Positions 51,661 through 60,845 of a stretch of 64,000 bases of DNA are shown here, piece after piece. How positions within the stretch are numbered: the first letter of the stretch is position 1; each line of letters begins with the position of its first letter. Below the pieces are notes generated by a model. It was not told the origin of the DNA, ran no database searches, and was given only the letters and a program-made list of their open reading frames with translations. The DNA comes from Phaeacidiphilus oryzae TH49. GTDB taxonomy: Bacteria > Actinomycetota > Actinomycetes > Streptomycetales > Streptomycetaceae. The stretch is taken from NCBI RefSeq assembly GCF_000744815.1, contig NZ_JQMQ01000005.1, forward strand, positions 1,744,055-1,808,054, read 5' to 3'. The translations under genes and the position numbers were made by a program.

Positions 51661-53063
51661 CGGCGTCCGCGAGCACGAGCGCGGCTGCGGCCCTGCGCGG
51701 CGCCCGCTGGTACACGGCGGCCTTCACCGCCGTCGGGGTCCTCAACTACGGGTATGCGCTGCTGCTCACACGGTTGCTGGATGTCGCCGACTACACGCGT
51801 TTCGCCGCTGGGCAGGGGTTGGTGCTGGGCGCCTCCGCGGTGGCCACCGTGATGGTGCCCTGGGTGCTGGCCCAGACTCTGGCACGAGCCGGCACCGGGG
51901 CGGAGCGCGAGGATGCGATCCGCTTCGCCGGCATCAGCAGCGTCATCGGCGGGGGCCTCGCGGCCGGCGTGGTGGCCGCCGTGGCCAGCCGGTTCGCCGG
52001 TCCGGCCGCAAGCTCGGCGGTGGCCGCCAGTACGCTGCTCATCTTTCTCAGCACGGTCGCCTTCGGGAGGCTGCAGGGGACGGAACGGCAGCGCGCCATG
52101 TCGGCGCTGACGATCGCCGAGGTCTGCCTGAAGTGCGCGGCCGGTGTACTGCTGGTCACGGTCGCCCGGCTGGGCGACGTCGGTGCGCTGGCCGCCTTCG
52201 GCGTCGGAGCCCTACCGTGCCTGCTGTGGTGGCCCCTGCCGCGAAGGGGAAGCGGCGCGCTGTGGCGCAACGCTGTGGCCGACCGGGACCTGTGGCGTCG
52301 AGCGCTCGGAGTGGGCGGCGTGCAGGGCATGGTGGCTTTGCTCGGTGCCATCGACCCGGTCATGGTGACCGTGCTCCCCGATGACCGGGCGGCTGCCGCG
52401 AGTTACCAGGCCAGCGTGGTACTTGCGCGGGTTCCGGTGTTTCTGGCCTCGGCGATCTCGATGGCCTTCCTGCCTGCGCTCTCCCGGCGTCGGAGCAGCC
52501 GGATGCTCGTGCGCCGGGCTATCGGTCTGTATCTGGTCGTCGCGCTGCCGGTGTCCGCCGTGTTCGCCACCGCGCCGGGGGCCGTCCTCGCGGTGGCGTT
52601 CCCGGCTCGGTACGCGATGATCTCGGTGCTGCTGAGGTACACGGCGATCAGCGGCTTCGCGATCGGCGGCCTCAGTCTGCTGACCACGTTCTTCCAGGCG
52701 GTGGACGATTTCAGCTGCCTGTGGTGGCAGTGCGTCGGGCTACTCGGTTACGCCATCGCGCTGGGGGCCGGCTGGACCCTCGGCGGGGTGCCAGGCCTAG
52801 CGGCCGGCGCGGCGTGCGGTGCCCTCGGCGCGCTGCTTCTGCTCGCCTGCCGGCTCGTGCGCCGCAGTGGCTGGGAGGTTCTCGGCCGCATCCCGCTGCT
52901 CGAACTCCTGGTGTTGATCGCCCTGTTGGCGGCCACCAGGCCGTACCCGGCGCTCTGGCTGGTCACAGCCGCGCTGGCCGGGCTCCGCGCTGCCGCGCGC
53001 TTCCTGCGCCGATCGGAGTCGCTGGATGACACACCGCCCCGATCGGGGCTGCCGGAGGGATAA
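51657..53063 (+). CDS. Polysaccharide flippase/exporter (MATE/Wzx-like)
   Basis: 468 aa from GTG 51657 in a GTGA overlap. Roughly 12-14 hydrophobic helices, for example WYTAAFTAVGVLNYGYALL, ASTLLIFLSTVAFGRLQGT, MALLGAIDPVMV-like region (VALLGAIDPVMVTVLP), and VFLASAISMAFLPALSRR. The spacing and the loop LQGTERQRAM resemble oligosaccharide flippases. Predicted to move the lipid-linked product of the operon across the membrane. It lacks the long tail found on the flippase at 23452-25374 and is not an obvious recent duplicate of it. Confidence 0.86.
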   Translation: MTASASTSAAAALRGARWYTAAFTAVGVLNYGYALLLTRLLDVADYTRFAAGQGLVLGASAVATVMVPWVLAQTLARAGTGAEREDAIRFAGISSVIGGGLAAGVVAAVASRFAGPAASSAVAASTLLIFLSTVAFGRLQGTERQRAMSALTIAEVCLKCAAGVLLVTVARLGDVGALAAFGVGALPCLLWWPLPRRGSGALWRNAVADRDLWRRALGVGGVQGMVALLGAIDPVMVTVLPDDRAAAASYQASVVLARVPVFLASAISMAFLPALSRRRSSRMLVRRAIGLYLVVALPVSAVFATAPGAVLAVAFPARYAMISVLLRYTAISGFAIGGLSLLTTFFQAVDDFSCLWWQCVGLLGYAIALGAGWTLGGVPGLAAGAACGALGALLLLACRLVRRSGWEVLGRIPLLELLVLIALLAATRPYPALWLVTAALAGLRAAARFLRRSESLDDTPPRSGLPEG

Positions 53064-53080
53064 GGGATAGGGGGTTCGAC

Positions 53081-54019
53081 ATGACGCGACCGATGGGGAG
53101 AGACGGGACGGGCCCGCCCCTGGAGACGCTCGGGCTGCTGGCCGACGCGGTCTGGCGGGGGCATGCTCGGCCGGCCATGGACGCCGAGCTGGGACCCGCC
53201 CTGGAACTGGCGCGGCGGAATCAGGTCGAGGGACGGCTGGCCCGTGCCTATCCGGGTCAGCTGGCAGGGATCGCCGCCGAAGTGGAGGAGGCCGGTGCAC
53301 GGTTCCGCCGGAATCTGGGCGAGGCCACCGGGCGACTCGGTGCCAGAGGGGTCCAGGCGGTCCTGATCAAGGCCGATCCGAAGAGCGACTACGTGTACTC
53401 CAACTTCGACCTCGTGCTGCCGGAAGACCAGTGGAAGGCCGCACGAATAGCCCTGGAAGGGTGGTACGCGCACCAGTCGACGTACTGGCTGGAGCGCACG
53501 ACCAAGGTCCTCCTCGAGCCGCCCGTCGGGCCGGCCGCCCATCTGCACCGGGCGGTGTCCTGGTTCGGCATCACGGTGATCCCCGCCGCACGGCTCTTCG
53601 CTTGCTCCGCACCGGACGGCGGGAATCCCTGGCTGATCCCCGGCCCCGCTGCGCGGCTGCGCATCTGGCTAGCCCACGGGCTCTTCCAGAACCTGGAATT
53701 GGATCTCTCGGAGCTGTTGGCGGTGCGGGAACTGCTCGTCCCGGAGGTGGTGGCCCAGGCTCGCGCGGAGGCGGCCCAGGAAGGCTGGGCGAGAGCGTTC
53801 GACGGGGCGTTGGCGACGGCCTCCGGAGCCATCGCTCGGCTCGATCGCGGCAGCTCGGTCCGGCTTCCGGTCCCGCTGCCGCTACCCGTGGCCTTGAGAG
53901 CCGGCGCGGAGCACGCGGTGTTCCTGCTGCGCGGAGGACGTCCTCGGGAGGCGGTGCGGGAAGCCGCGCTGCGGCTCCCGCTGGTGGCGGCCAAACGGCG
54001 AAGGATGCTCAGCCGATGA
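53081..54019 (+). CDS. Nucleotidyltransferase-like protein, function unknown
   Basis: 312 aa from ATG 53081, 17 bp after the flippase stop. It is helical in its first 90 residues (ELGPALELARRNQVEGRLA). A central stretch VQAVLIKADPKSDYVYSNF, then DLVLPEDQWKAA, recalls the uncharacterised nucleotidyltransferase-like proteins found beside thymidylate-kinase-like genes in exopolysaccharide clusters. The usual acidic metal triad is not clearly complete. The remainder has VSWFGITVIPAARLFA and LAHGLFQNLELDLSELLAV. It overlaps the kinase-GT4 gene as ATGA, supporting a joint role. The call is tentative. Confidence 0.55.
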   Translation: MTRPMGRDGTGPPLETLGLLADAVWRGHARPAMDAELGPALELARRNQVEGRLARAYPGQLAGIAAEVEEAGARFRRNLGEATGRLGARGVQAVLIKADPKSDYVYSNFDLVLPEDQWKAARIALEGWYAHQSTYWLERTTKVLLEPPVGPAAHLHRAVSWFGITVIPAARLFACSAPDGGNPWLIPGPAARLRIWLAHGLFQNLELDLSELLAVRELLVPEVVAQARAEAAQEGWARAFDGALATASGAIARLDRGSSVRLPVPLPLPVALRAGAEHAVFLLRGGRPREAVREAALRLPLVAAKRRRMLSR

Positions 54020-55806
54020 ACAGGCCGCTGGTCGTCGCCGTATCCGGCCCGGACGGGGCCGGGAAGTCCTCGCTGGTCGCGCGCCTGGAAGCGGCGCTGT
54101 CCGCTCAGGGCCGCCACCCCGACACCGCCTACTGCTACGGCTGCTTCGTCTGCCGTCGGCTCCCGAAGCGCACGAGCCGTCGGCGCCACCGGGGCAGCGC
54201 CGGGTCGGGGCGGATCGTTCGGGCCTGCCTGACCGTCCATGTCCTGCTGGACGCCGCCGAGCTGGCGCTGCGGATGAGCGCCGCGGTGTTCCGTGCCCGA
54301 TGGCGGAGCGACCGCAAAGAGCACGCCGGTGGGCCGGGCGAGCGCGCCGTGGTCCTCACCGACCGCGGTCCGCTCGACGCCCTGGCGAAGTTCGACCCGC
54401 CGCCCGGCTCCCGTACCGCTACTCTCCTCACCCGCCTGGCGGACCGGTACGACGCCGTACTGCTCCTCGATGCCGATCCGGTACGACTCGCCGCCCGAGA
54501 CGGCGAGCACACGGCCGAGGAACTGGCCGACGCCCGGGCCCGCTACCGGGTTTGGGGAAAGTCACTGCCCTCCGTCGTGGTGCTGGACGCCCGGGCCGCA
54601 GCCTCGGCGGTGGAGGCCGAGGCGCTTCGCGCCCTTGCCGCGGCGCGGGCCCGCAGGCACGTGGTGCTCTCCATCTACGACGACGCCGGCAATCCGCACT
54701 ACCACGGCGGCGGGGCGGTGGTCGCAGAACGAGTGGCCCGGCGGCTCTCCGAGGAGTTCCGGATGACGGTGGTCACGGCCGGGCGGCGAGGCGGAACACG
54801 CACCCGGGCGGGCGTGCGCTACCGCTACCTGCCCGTCGGCTGGGCCGGGCCGCGAGCCGGGCAGTTGCTCTACCACGCGCTGCTGCCGGTGGTGGTCCGC
54901 CGGTTGCCGCACGATCTGTGGCTGGAGAGCTTCACACCGCCGTTCTCGACCGGCTTCGTCCCGCTGTTCTCGTCCGCACCGGTCGTCGGGATTGCTCAGA
55001 TGCTCGGCGGCCGAGCCATGGCGCAGCGATACCACCTCCCCTTCGGCCTTGTGGAACGGTTCGGACTGCGGTGCTATCGGGACGTCGTCACCCTGAACGA
55101 GGCAGACGGCGCGATCGTCCGCCGGCGGAGTCCGGGCACCACCGTCCACGTCATCCCGAACGGGGTCGACCCACGGGAGATCGACGGGGACCGGATCGGC
55201 CATGGCGATCACCTGCTGTACCTGGGCCGGATCGACATCCTTGGTAAGGGCCTGGACCTGCTGCTGTCCGCCTACGCCAAGGCGGCGACGGCGATGCCGC
55301 TGCTGATCGCCGGCGCCGGCCCGGCGCGCGAGGAGCGGCGGCTGGCGGACCTCCTGGCCGACGCCGGGCCGCGGGTCCACTGGCTGGGCCGGGTCGAGGG
55401 CGCCCGCAAGCAGCGGCTGCTGGAGGAGTGCGCCTTCCTGGTGCTGCCCTCCCGGTCCGAGGCGTTCGGCATCGCGGCGCTGGAGGCGATGGCGTGCGGC
55501 AAGCCGGTCCTCCACTTCGACCTGCCCGGACTGAGCTGGATGCGGGGCGCCGGCGACGTAGCGGTATCGCCCTTCGACGTGGCCGAACTCGCTGCTCGAA
55601 TAAGCGAATTGGCGTCGGACGTAGAGCTGCGGCGGGCCGCCGGCAGGCAGGCTTACCGGGCCGCGCGGCGGCACGGCTGGGAGCAGACCACCGGCGGCTA
55701 TCTGGCCCTCGCCCGTCGCCTGCTCGACCCGCTGGGCCCTGTCGGCCCGGCCGTTCCCGCGCCGGCCGAATCGGAAGGAGGACCCCGATGCCCATTGATC
55801 GGCTGA
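54016..55806 (+). CDS. P-loop (thymidylate-kinase-like) kinase fused to GT4 glycosyltransferase
   Basis: 596 aa in one uninterrupted frame. Residues 1-205: P-loop kinase with VAVSGPDGAGKSSLVARL, VVLTDRGPLDALAKF (DR motif) and VLLLDADPVRLAARDGEHT, resembling thymidylate kinase-like proteins. Residues about 215-580: GT4 enzyme with HVVLSIYDDAGNPHYHGGG, HVIPNGVDPREIDGDR, LLYLGRIDILGKGLDLLL, VHWLGRVEGARKQRLLEEC and PSRSEAFGIAALEAMACG. The fusion may couple phosphorylation of an acceptor (for example a polyprenol or sugar) to its glycosylation. It overlaps the next gene by 19 bp. Confidence 0.86.
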   Translation: MNRPLVVAVSGPDGAGKSSLVARLEAALSAQGRHPDTAYCYGCFVCRRLPKRTSRRRHRGSAGSGRIVRACLTVHVLLDAAELALRMSAAVFRARWRSDRKEHAGGPGERAVVLTDRGPLDALAKFDPPPGSRTATLLTRLADRYDAVLLLDADPVRLAARDGEHTAEELADARARYRVWGKSLPSVVVLDARAAASAVEAEALRALAAARARRHVVLSIYDDAGNPHYHGGGAVVAERVARRLSEEFRMTVVTAGRRGGTRTRAGVRYRYLPVGWAGPRAGQLLYHALLPVVVRRLPHDLWLESFTPPFSTGFVPLFSSAPVVGIAQMLGGRAMAQRYHLPFGLVERFGLRCYRDVVTLNEADGAIVRRRSPGTTVHVIPNGVDPREIDGDRIGHGDHLLYLGRIDILGKGLDLLLSAYAKAATAMPLLIAGAGPAREERRLADLLADAGPRVHWLGRVEGARKQRLLEECAFLVLPSRSEAFGIAALEAMACGKPVLHFDLPGLSWMRGAGDVAVSPFDVAELAARISELASDVELRRAAGRQAYRAARRHGWEQTTGGYLALARRLLDPLGPVGPAVPAPAESEGGPRCPLIG

Positions 55807-56696
55807 CTGCCGCGATCGAGGACGGCAGGCCACTCCTGGTGCTCTCCCCCCACCTGGACGACGCCGTGCTGTCCTGCGGTGCGCTGCTTTCGCACGCCTG
55901 CAGACGGGTTCCGGTCACCGTAGCCACGGTCTTCAGCGAAGGGGCGCCCCCTCCGTACACGCTCTCCGCACGACGGTTTTTGAAGCAGACCGGCGCGGGC
56001 GACGCGGAGCAGCTCTACGAGGCCCGGCGGGCCGAGGACCGGGAGGTCTTGGAAGGAATGGGAGTCGGTTGGCTGCACGCCGGATTCACCGAGGCGCTGT
56101 TCCGCCGCGAGCCGGAGCCACCGCAGGCCGGCTTGTCCAGGTCGCTGGCACTGATCGGCCGTCTGCTGCCGGAGGTCGTGCATCTCTACCCGACCTACCG
56201 CCTGCACATCACCTCGGGACGGCTCGCGGCCCGAGACGTGGAGACGCTGCACCGCGTCTGCACTCTCACCGACCGCCTGCTGCACCCGCAAGACGACCCC
56301 GCAGCCCGGGGCAGCTCCCGTACCGCGGCCCGAGCGAAGGCCCAGCAGACTCTGCTGCTGGCGCCCCTGGCGGTCGGCGGCCACGTAGACCATCTCCTCG
56401 TCCGTACCGCCGCGGAGCTGGCCGAGTCACCCGTCGCCTACTACAGCGACTTTCCCTACAACCGCCGGCACACCGCCGACCGGCGCTTCGTCAGCCGGCA
56501 CACGCTGGTCCCCTTCGAGTGGACACAGGGACTGGCCGCCAAGGAGGCGCTCGTGCGGGGATACCGCACCCAGGTGGACGCCCTCTTCCCCGGAGGGCGC
56601 ATCCCCACCGCTCCCGAGGTCTATCTGATGCCGGCCGGCCCCGGCGCGTCCACCCCGACGCCGGCCGAACCGGTGCCCCCGGGAGGGATGGGATGA
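55788..56696 (+). CDS. PIG-L family deacetylase
   Basis: 302 aa from ATG 55788, preceded by GGAAGGAGG. Zinc-dependent N-acetyl sugar deacetylase fold (MshB/GlcNAc-PI deacetylase type): LLVLSPHLDDAVLSCG with the His-Pro-Asp-Asp metal motif, VTVATVFSEGAPP, the second metal region LAVGGHVDHLLVRTAAEL, and VAYYSDFPYNRRH. It probably de-N-acetylates a sugar nucleotide or lipid-linked sugar made by the operon. It overlaps the following gene as ATGA. Confidence 0.92.
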   Translation: MPIDRLTAAIEDGRPLLVLSPHLDDAVLSCGALLSHACRRVPVTVATVFSEGAPPPYTLSARRFLKQTGAGDAEQLYEARRAEDREVLEGMGVGWLHAGFTEALFRREPEPPQAGLSRSLALIGRLLPEVVHLYPTYRLHITSGRLAARDVETLHRVCTLTDRLLHPQDDPAARGSSRTAARAKAQQTLLLAPLAVGGHVDHLLVRTAAELAESPVAYYSDFPYNRRHTADRRFVSRHTLVPFEWTQGLAAKEALVRGYRTQVDALFPGGRIPTAPEVYLMPAGPGASTPTPAEPVPPGGMG

Positions 56697-58291
56697 CCGC
56701 CGACTCCCAGGCCCCTCCCAAGTGGACGGCACCGGTGCTGCTCCTCCGCACTCACCGCCCCAGGTGGCGGGCCGCAGCTCTGGCCGGTACCGCAGGTGCG
56801 CTGGCTGCCCTGCTGCGGCTGGTGAGGCTGGGGCGCTCCGGCGACGTCTTCGTCGACGAGATCATCTACCGCGACCTCGGCCGCAGTGCCGCCTCCGGGG
56901 AGTTCCCGCGCACCGCGCAGGGGCCGTTCTTCCTCCATCCGCCCGGCTTCTTCTATCTGGAAGCGGGATGGGGGCGGCTGTTCGGCTTCCGTCCCGACCT
57001 CATCGCCGGCGTCGATCAGTTTCGGATGCTCAACGCCATGCTGGCCGGCGGCACCGCGGCGCTCCTCGTCCTGCTGGTCTTCCGGGCAAGCGGGTCGCTG
57101 CCCGTGGCAGGCGCGGTCGGGGCGGTGTTCGCCCTGGATCCCTTCTGCATCCGCCAGAACGACCGGGTGCTGATGGAGACCGCAGTGCTGTTCTGGGTGC
57201 TGGCCGGGTACCTCGTCCTGCTGCCCCTGACGGGAGGGGAAGTCCCGGCGAAGGCCCGACTACGAGCGATCTTCGCCGGACTGTTGTTCGGTGCCGCGGT
57301 GCTGACCAAGGACGAGGCGGCGCTGGTCACGATCCTTCCGCTGGCCGTGGCGGCGCTGTCCCGTTGGCGGCCGCGGCGCGAGCCGCTGGTGCTCAGCTGT
57401 GTCGCCTCCGCAGTGCCGTACGGCGTGTACTTCGCTTTTGTGGTCGCCTTCCATCACTTCCAGGACTTCAAGGCGGCCAAGAGCTCGGGCATCGCGCGGC
57501 TCCTGGGGGAGACGCAGCCCACGGGGTTCAACGCACACGGCGCGCCCTCGCTGACCTCGCGCCTGCTCGCCGAGGCCCCCGGGTACGCGACCACCTATGC
57601 CCTGCTGCTGATCGGTCCGCTCGGGTGGCTGGTGATCCGCCGACTCGGCGGTCCCGAACTGCGTCTGCTGGGCCTCTACTACGGATCGGCCTTCCTCGCC
57701 CTCGGCTACGCCCTCACCGTGGGAACCCTGGAGGAGCAGGCCCTCTACCTGCTCTATGTGCCCACCTTGCTCATCGTCGGCCCGGCAATACGACTGTGGA
57801 TCCGGAGTCGGGAGGAACGGCACACCGTGCACTGGCAGCGGGCCACCGCCGCCGTCACAGCCGCCGCGCTGCTGTGCACCGCCACCCTCTACACCACCGG
57901 ACGACTGCACTCGGACAACGGGTACGCCCAGCTGCGTGCCTATCTGGCGGCGCGGGTGCCGCCCGGCAGCGCGATCACCTTCGTGGACGGCTCCACCGAA
58001 CTCGGCATCTCTTACTGGGCTCTGCGGGACAGATACCGAGTCGGCCGCTGGATCACCCCACTGGACCGAGCCAGGTACGGAGTGCACTACGTGGTGGTGC
58101 CCTGGAAGACGATCTCGCAAGGCTACTCCTCGCTCACCAGCGCGCAGGTGCGGCAACTGGTCGCCCCGGGCCGGATGCTCTTCTCCCGCCAGGGCAGCAC
58201 CTACGGCCTGCTCGCGCTCTACTGGCTCCCGCTCCCTCGAACGACCCAGCCCAGCGGAAGACCGGGGTCGGGAGGCGCACATGTCCGGTAG
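56693..58291 (+). CDS. GT-C membrane glycosyltransferase (PMT/ArnT-like, GT39/GT83 type)
   Basis: 532 aa, with about ten transmembrane helices. The first extracytoplasmic loop bears GDVFVDEIIYRDLGRSA, containing the Asp-Glu pair typical of GT-C catalysis, and HPPGFFYLEAGWGRLFG matches the PMT-like second motif. A charged cytoplasmic-side motif RQNDRVLMETAVLF and a C-terminal soluble domain (ISYWALRDRYRVGRW) follow. It would transfer a sugar from polyprenyl phosphate to an acceptor outside the membrane, fitting the DPM1-like GT2 at the start of the operon. It overlaps the next gene by 11 bp. Confidence 0.88.
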   Translation: MTADSQAPPKWTAPVLLLRTHRPRWRAAALAGTAGALAALLRLVRLGRSGDVFVDEIIYRDLGRSAASGEFPRTAQGPFFLHPPGFFYLEAGWGRLFGFRPDLIAGVDQFRMLNAMLAGGTAALLVLLVFRASGSLPVAGAVGAVFALDPFCIRQNDRVLMETAVLFWVLAGYLVLLPLTGGEVPAKARLRAIFAGLLFGAAVLTKDEAALVTILPLAVAALSRWRPRREPLVLSCVASAVPYGVYFAFVVAFHHFQDFKAAKSSGIARLLGETQPTGFNAHGAPSLTSRLLAEAPGYATTYALLLIGPLGWLVIRRLGGPELRLLGLYYGSAFLALGYALTVGTLEEQALYLLYVPTLLIVGPAIRLWIRSREERHTVHWQRATAAVTAAALLCTATLYTTGRLHSDNGYAQLRAYLAARVPPGSAITFVDGSTELGISYWALRDRYRVGRWITPLDRARYGVHYVVVPWKTISQGYSSLTSAQVRQLVAPGRMLFSRQGSTYGLLALYWLPLPRTTQPSGRPGSGGAHVR

Positions 58292-59456
58292 ATCGAAGTC
58301 CGCGCCGGTCCCAGGATCCGTGGTGGGCGCCTGCGACGCCCACCGGCCCTCCGTCCTCCTCTTCACCAGCAGCCCGCTGGGAGGCGCCACCGGGGCCGAC
58401 AAACAACTCGCCATCGCGATCGCGAATGGGGTTCCGGATGTCGACTTCACCTGGTTCAGCCGCTGGCCCGGTCGTGGCCGAGGAGAGTTGACGCAGGGTC
58501 GGAGGATTCCGATCCTCTCCTCGGACGGCGTCCCCCGTACGCCGGAACGCCTCCAGGTCTGCGCCGCGGGCGCGGCTCTCGCGCGCCGATCCGATCTGGT
58601 GCACGCCGTGCTGACGATCGGGAGCGGTTTTCCACTCTTCTCCCGGTGGCGGCGTCGACTGCTGGGGGACAGGCCGGTACTGCACACCGTCCCCGGGGTG
58701 ATGGATCCCCGGCACCTGGAGCACGCCCGGCCGCTCGGCCCGACCATCGCACTGTCTGAGACCACCGCCGGCCTGCTCCGAGCAGCCGGATTCGGCGAGG
58801 TTCGGGTCATCCCTCCCGGGATTCCGCTGGACCAATGGCCGCGGAGGCCCCGACGGCCGGACGCGACAGCGACGGGCGAAATGCCGGACGCGGTCGCCGT
58901 CCCCAATGTGCTGTTCGCCGGTCATCACGACCCCGGTGGTGGTGCCGCGGAGGCGATCGCCGCGGCGGCTGCCGCCGTCCGTGCGGGCACTCGCTGCCGG
59001 CTCCTGCTGGCCATGCGCCCGCGGCCGGGGCAGGACGAGCGTGCGCTCCAGGCCGCGCTCCGAGAACTGGCCCGGAAAGCCGGGCTGCCCGATGTGGAGG
59101 TGATCGGCCATGTCGACGACATGCCGACTCTGCTCGAATCGGTCGACGCCCTGCTGTTCCCGCCCCGCGCGCTGAGCGGAAAGGCCGACGTTCCGCTGAC
59201 GGTGTTGGAGGCGCTGGCCGTCGGTCGTCCCGCGATCGTCAGCGACTTACCGGAGTTCGCGGCGCTCGGGAACGCCGTACTCCGCGCCCCGGTCGGGGAC
59301 TGCGAACGGACCGGTCTGCTGCTGGCGGAGCTACTGGGCCGGCCGAGGCGCTGGGAGGAACTCGCCGGCCGAGGACGCGCCCTGGTGGAGGAACGCTTCG
59401 GAGCGATTCGCCTTGCCGAGCGGTACGCGCGGCTGTACCGAGGACTGCTGCCCTGA
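58281..59456 (+). CDS. GT4 glycosyltransferase, TTA-containing
   Basis: 391 aa from ATG 58281 with GGGAGG upstream. GT-B/GT4 pattern: VLLFTSSPLGGATGADKQL, LVHAVLTIGSGFPLF, VRVIPPGIPLDQWPR, NVLFAGHHDPGGGAAEAI, VEVIGHVDDMPTLLESVD, and the donor-binding stretch PLTVLEALAVGRPAIVSD. Codon 323 is TTA (59247-59249), the second TTA in this operon. It probably adds a sugar on the cytoplasmic side. Confidence 0.88.
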   Translation: MSGRSKSAPVPGSVVGACDAHRPSVLLFTSSPLGGATGADKQLAIAIANGVPDVDFTWFSRWPGRGRGELTQGRRIPILSSDGVPRTPERLQVCAAGAALARRSDLVHAVLTIGSGFPLFSRWRRRLLGDRPVLHTVPGVMDPRHLEHARPLGPTIALSETTAGLLRAAGFGEVRVIPPGIPLDQWPRRPRRPDATATGEMPDAVAVPNVLFAGHHDPGGGAAEAIAAAAAAVRAGTRCRLLLAMRPRPGQDERALQAALRELARKAGLPDVEVIGHVDDMPTLLESVDALLFPPRALSGKADVPLTVLEALAVGRPAIVSDLPEFAALGNAVLRAPVGDCERTGLLLAELLGRPRRWEELAGRGRALVEERFGAIRLAERYARLYRGLLP

Positions 59457-59462
59457 AAGCGC

Positions 59463-60845
59463 ATGTGGGACAAACGATCGGGGCCGGGGATGGACGCAAG
59501 GGAGACGGACGGACGAGGATGCGGCAGACTCCTGTGGACTGCCCTGGTCATCGTCCTGGGGCTGATCACCGCAGCGCTGGTGGCGACCACGAGCAAAGGG
59601 CACGGGCAGGCCGAGCACTACTACTTCGGCACTCTGACGACGGATCCGGCGAAGGCCGGCCAGGAGCACGACCGCGGCATCGAGGTGGCCCAGCTGAATC
59701 TGCGCTGGGACCTGTACGAGCCGGCTCCAGGTGTCTACGACCGCGACTACCTCGCGGAACTCAGCCGCACGCTGCGGACCCTGCACCGGGCCGGCTCCAG
59801 GATCGAGGTCGGTCTCGGCCTGAACCATCCGCCCGGCTGGCTGTTCGACCGCTTTCCGGATGCCGCGTACGTCGACCAGTACGGCAACCGGTACACCGGA
59901 ACGGCGAACATCGTGTTCAGCGCAGCCGTCCGGGGAGAGGCACAGGCCTATCTGGCCCGGGTGCAGCGGGACATCGGGCTCGGCACGTTCTGGGCGATCC
60001 GCGTCGGCGTGGACGCCGAAGGAGAGTTCCTCTACCCACCGGCCAACACCGGCGGCGGATCCATCAACTACTGGGCCTTCGACTCGAACGCCCAGGGCGG
60101 GGCCGCCGATCCCGGAAGGCCTGCCACCATCCTCCCCGATCCCTTCCCCGGCTGGCGCCCGGGCTCGCACGAGTACCGGGGAAGGGCCTTCAGCACGGCC
60201 GAGGTGGCGCAGTGGTACCACTGGTACCTCGGCTCCCTCGCGGACGCGGTCGACTGGCAGATCGGCTTCTACCGGTCCCTCGGCTACCAGGGATACCTGA
60301 AAGTCCTCGTCCCCGGTTCCGGCTACTACCCGGCGAGCCTGCAGGAGGCGATCGGACACTTCCTACAGGGCGCGACCACGCCTGGCCTGCTCGGCAGCGG
60401 GGCCGGGTTCTTCAAAACGCTGGCGCTGATCAAACAGCGGGCGGGCGTCGTGATCACCTCGACCTCGCTCGTCGACGGCTCGGGCACGCCCCGCAACAAC
60501 GGCTGCGCACGGTCCGATCTGAAGGTGGACATCCTGGCGCTGCCGGCGGACCCGGTGATCTACTCCTGGTCCTCGGTCCGCTGGATCGCGAACATCGCCG
60601 TGCGCGACGGGTTCACCCGGCTCAGCGGAGAGAGCGCCGGCGCGCAGGTGGCCGACTACTACCCCGGCGTCATGGACGACGCGGCCCGCCAGATGTCCAG
60701 CTGCGGACTCCGGGGACTGATGTGGGCCTTCGACGAGAGCCTCTACGACGGTACGCCGGGCTCATCCCTCGCGGACTACGCCTCGGTCGTCCGCCGTTAC
60801 CGGCAGGCGCCAGTCGACGGGTTGGGCGCCCTGGCGGGCCAGTAG
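59463..60845 (+). CDS. Membrane-anchored TIM-barrel glycoside hydrolase-like protein
   Basis: 460 aa from ATG 59463; an ATG nine codons later is an alternative. An N-terminal signal anchor ([19 protein letters not shown]) places the rest outside the cell. The barrel resembles GH42/GH5-type hydrolases: [54 protein letters not shown] with a possible acid/base Glu, and [14 protein letters not shown] with a possible nucleophile Glu. It may trim or release the polymer made by the operon. It is the last gene of the operon, and its final 84 bp overlap the 3' end of the convergent uracil-DNA glycosylase gene. Confidence 0.78.
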   Translation: MWDKRSGPGMDARETDGRGCGRLLWTALVIVLGLITAALVATTSKGHGQAEHYYFGTLTTDPAKAGQEHDRGIEVAQLNLRWDLYEPAPGVYDRDYLAELSRTLRTLHRAGSRIEVGLGLNHPPGWLFDRFPDAAYVDQYGNRYTGTANIVFSAAVRGEAQAYLARVQRDIGLGTFWAIRVGVDAEGEFLYPPANTGGGSINYWAFDSNAQGGAADPGRPATILPDPFPGWRPGSHEYRGRAFSTAEVAQWYHWYLGSLADAVDWQIGFYRSLGYQGYLKVLVPGSGYYPASLQEAIGHFLQGATTPGLLGSGAGFFKTLALIKQRAGVVITSTSLVDGSGTPRNNGCARSDLKVDILALPADPVIYSWSSVRWIANIAVRDGFTRLSGESAGAQVADYYPGVMDDAARQMSSCGLRGLMWAFDESLYDGTPGSSLADYASVVRRYRQAPVDGLGALAGQ

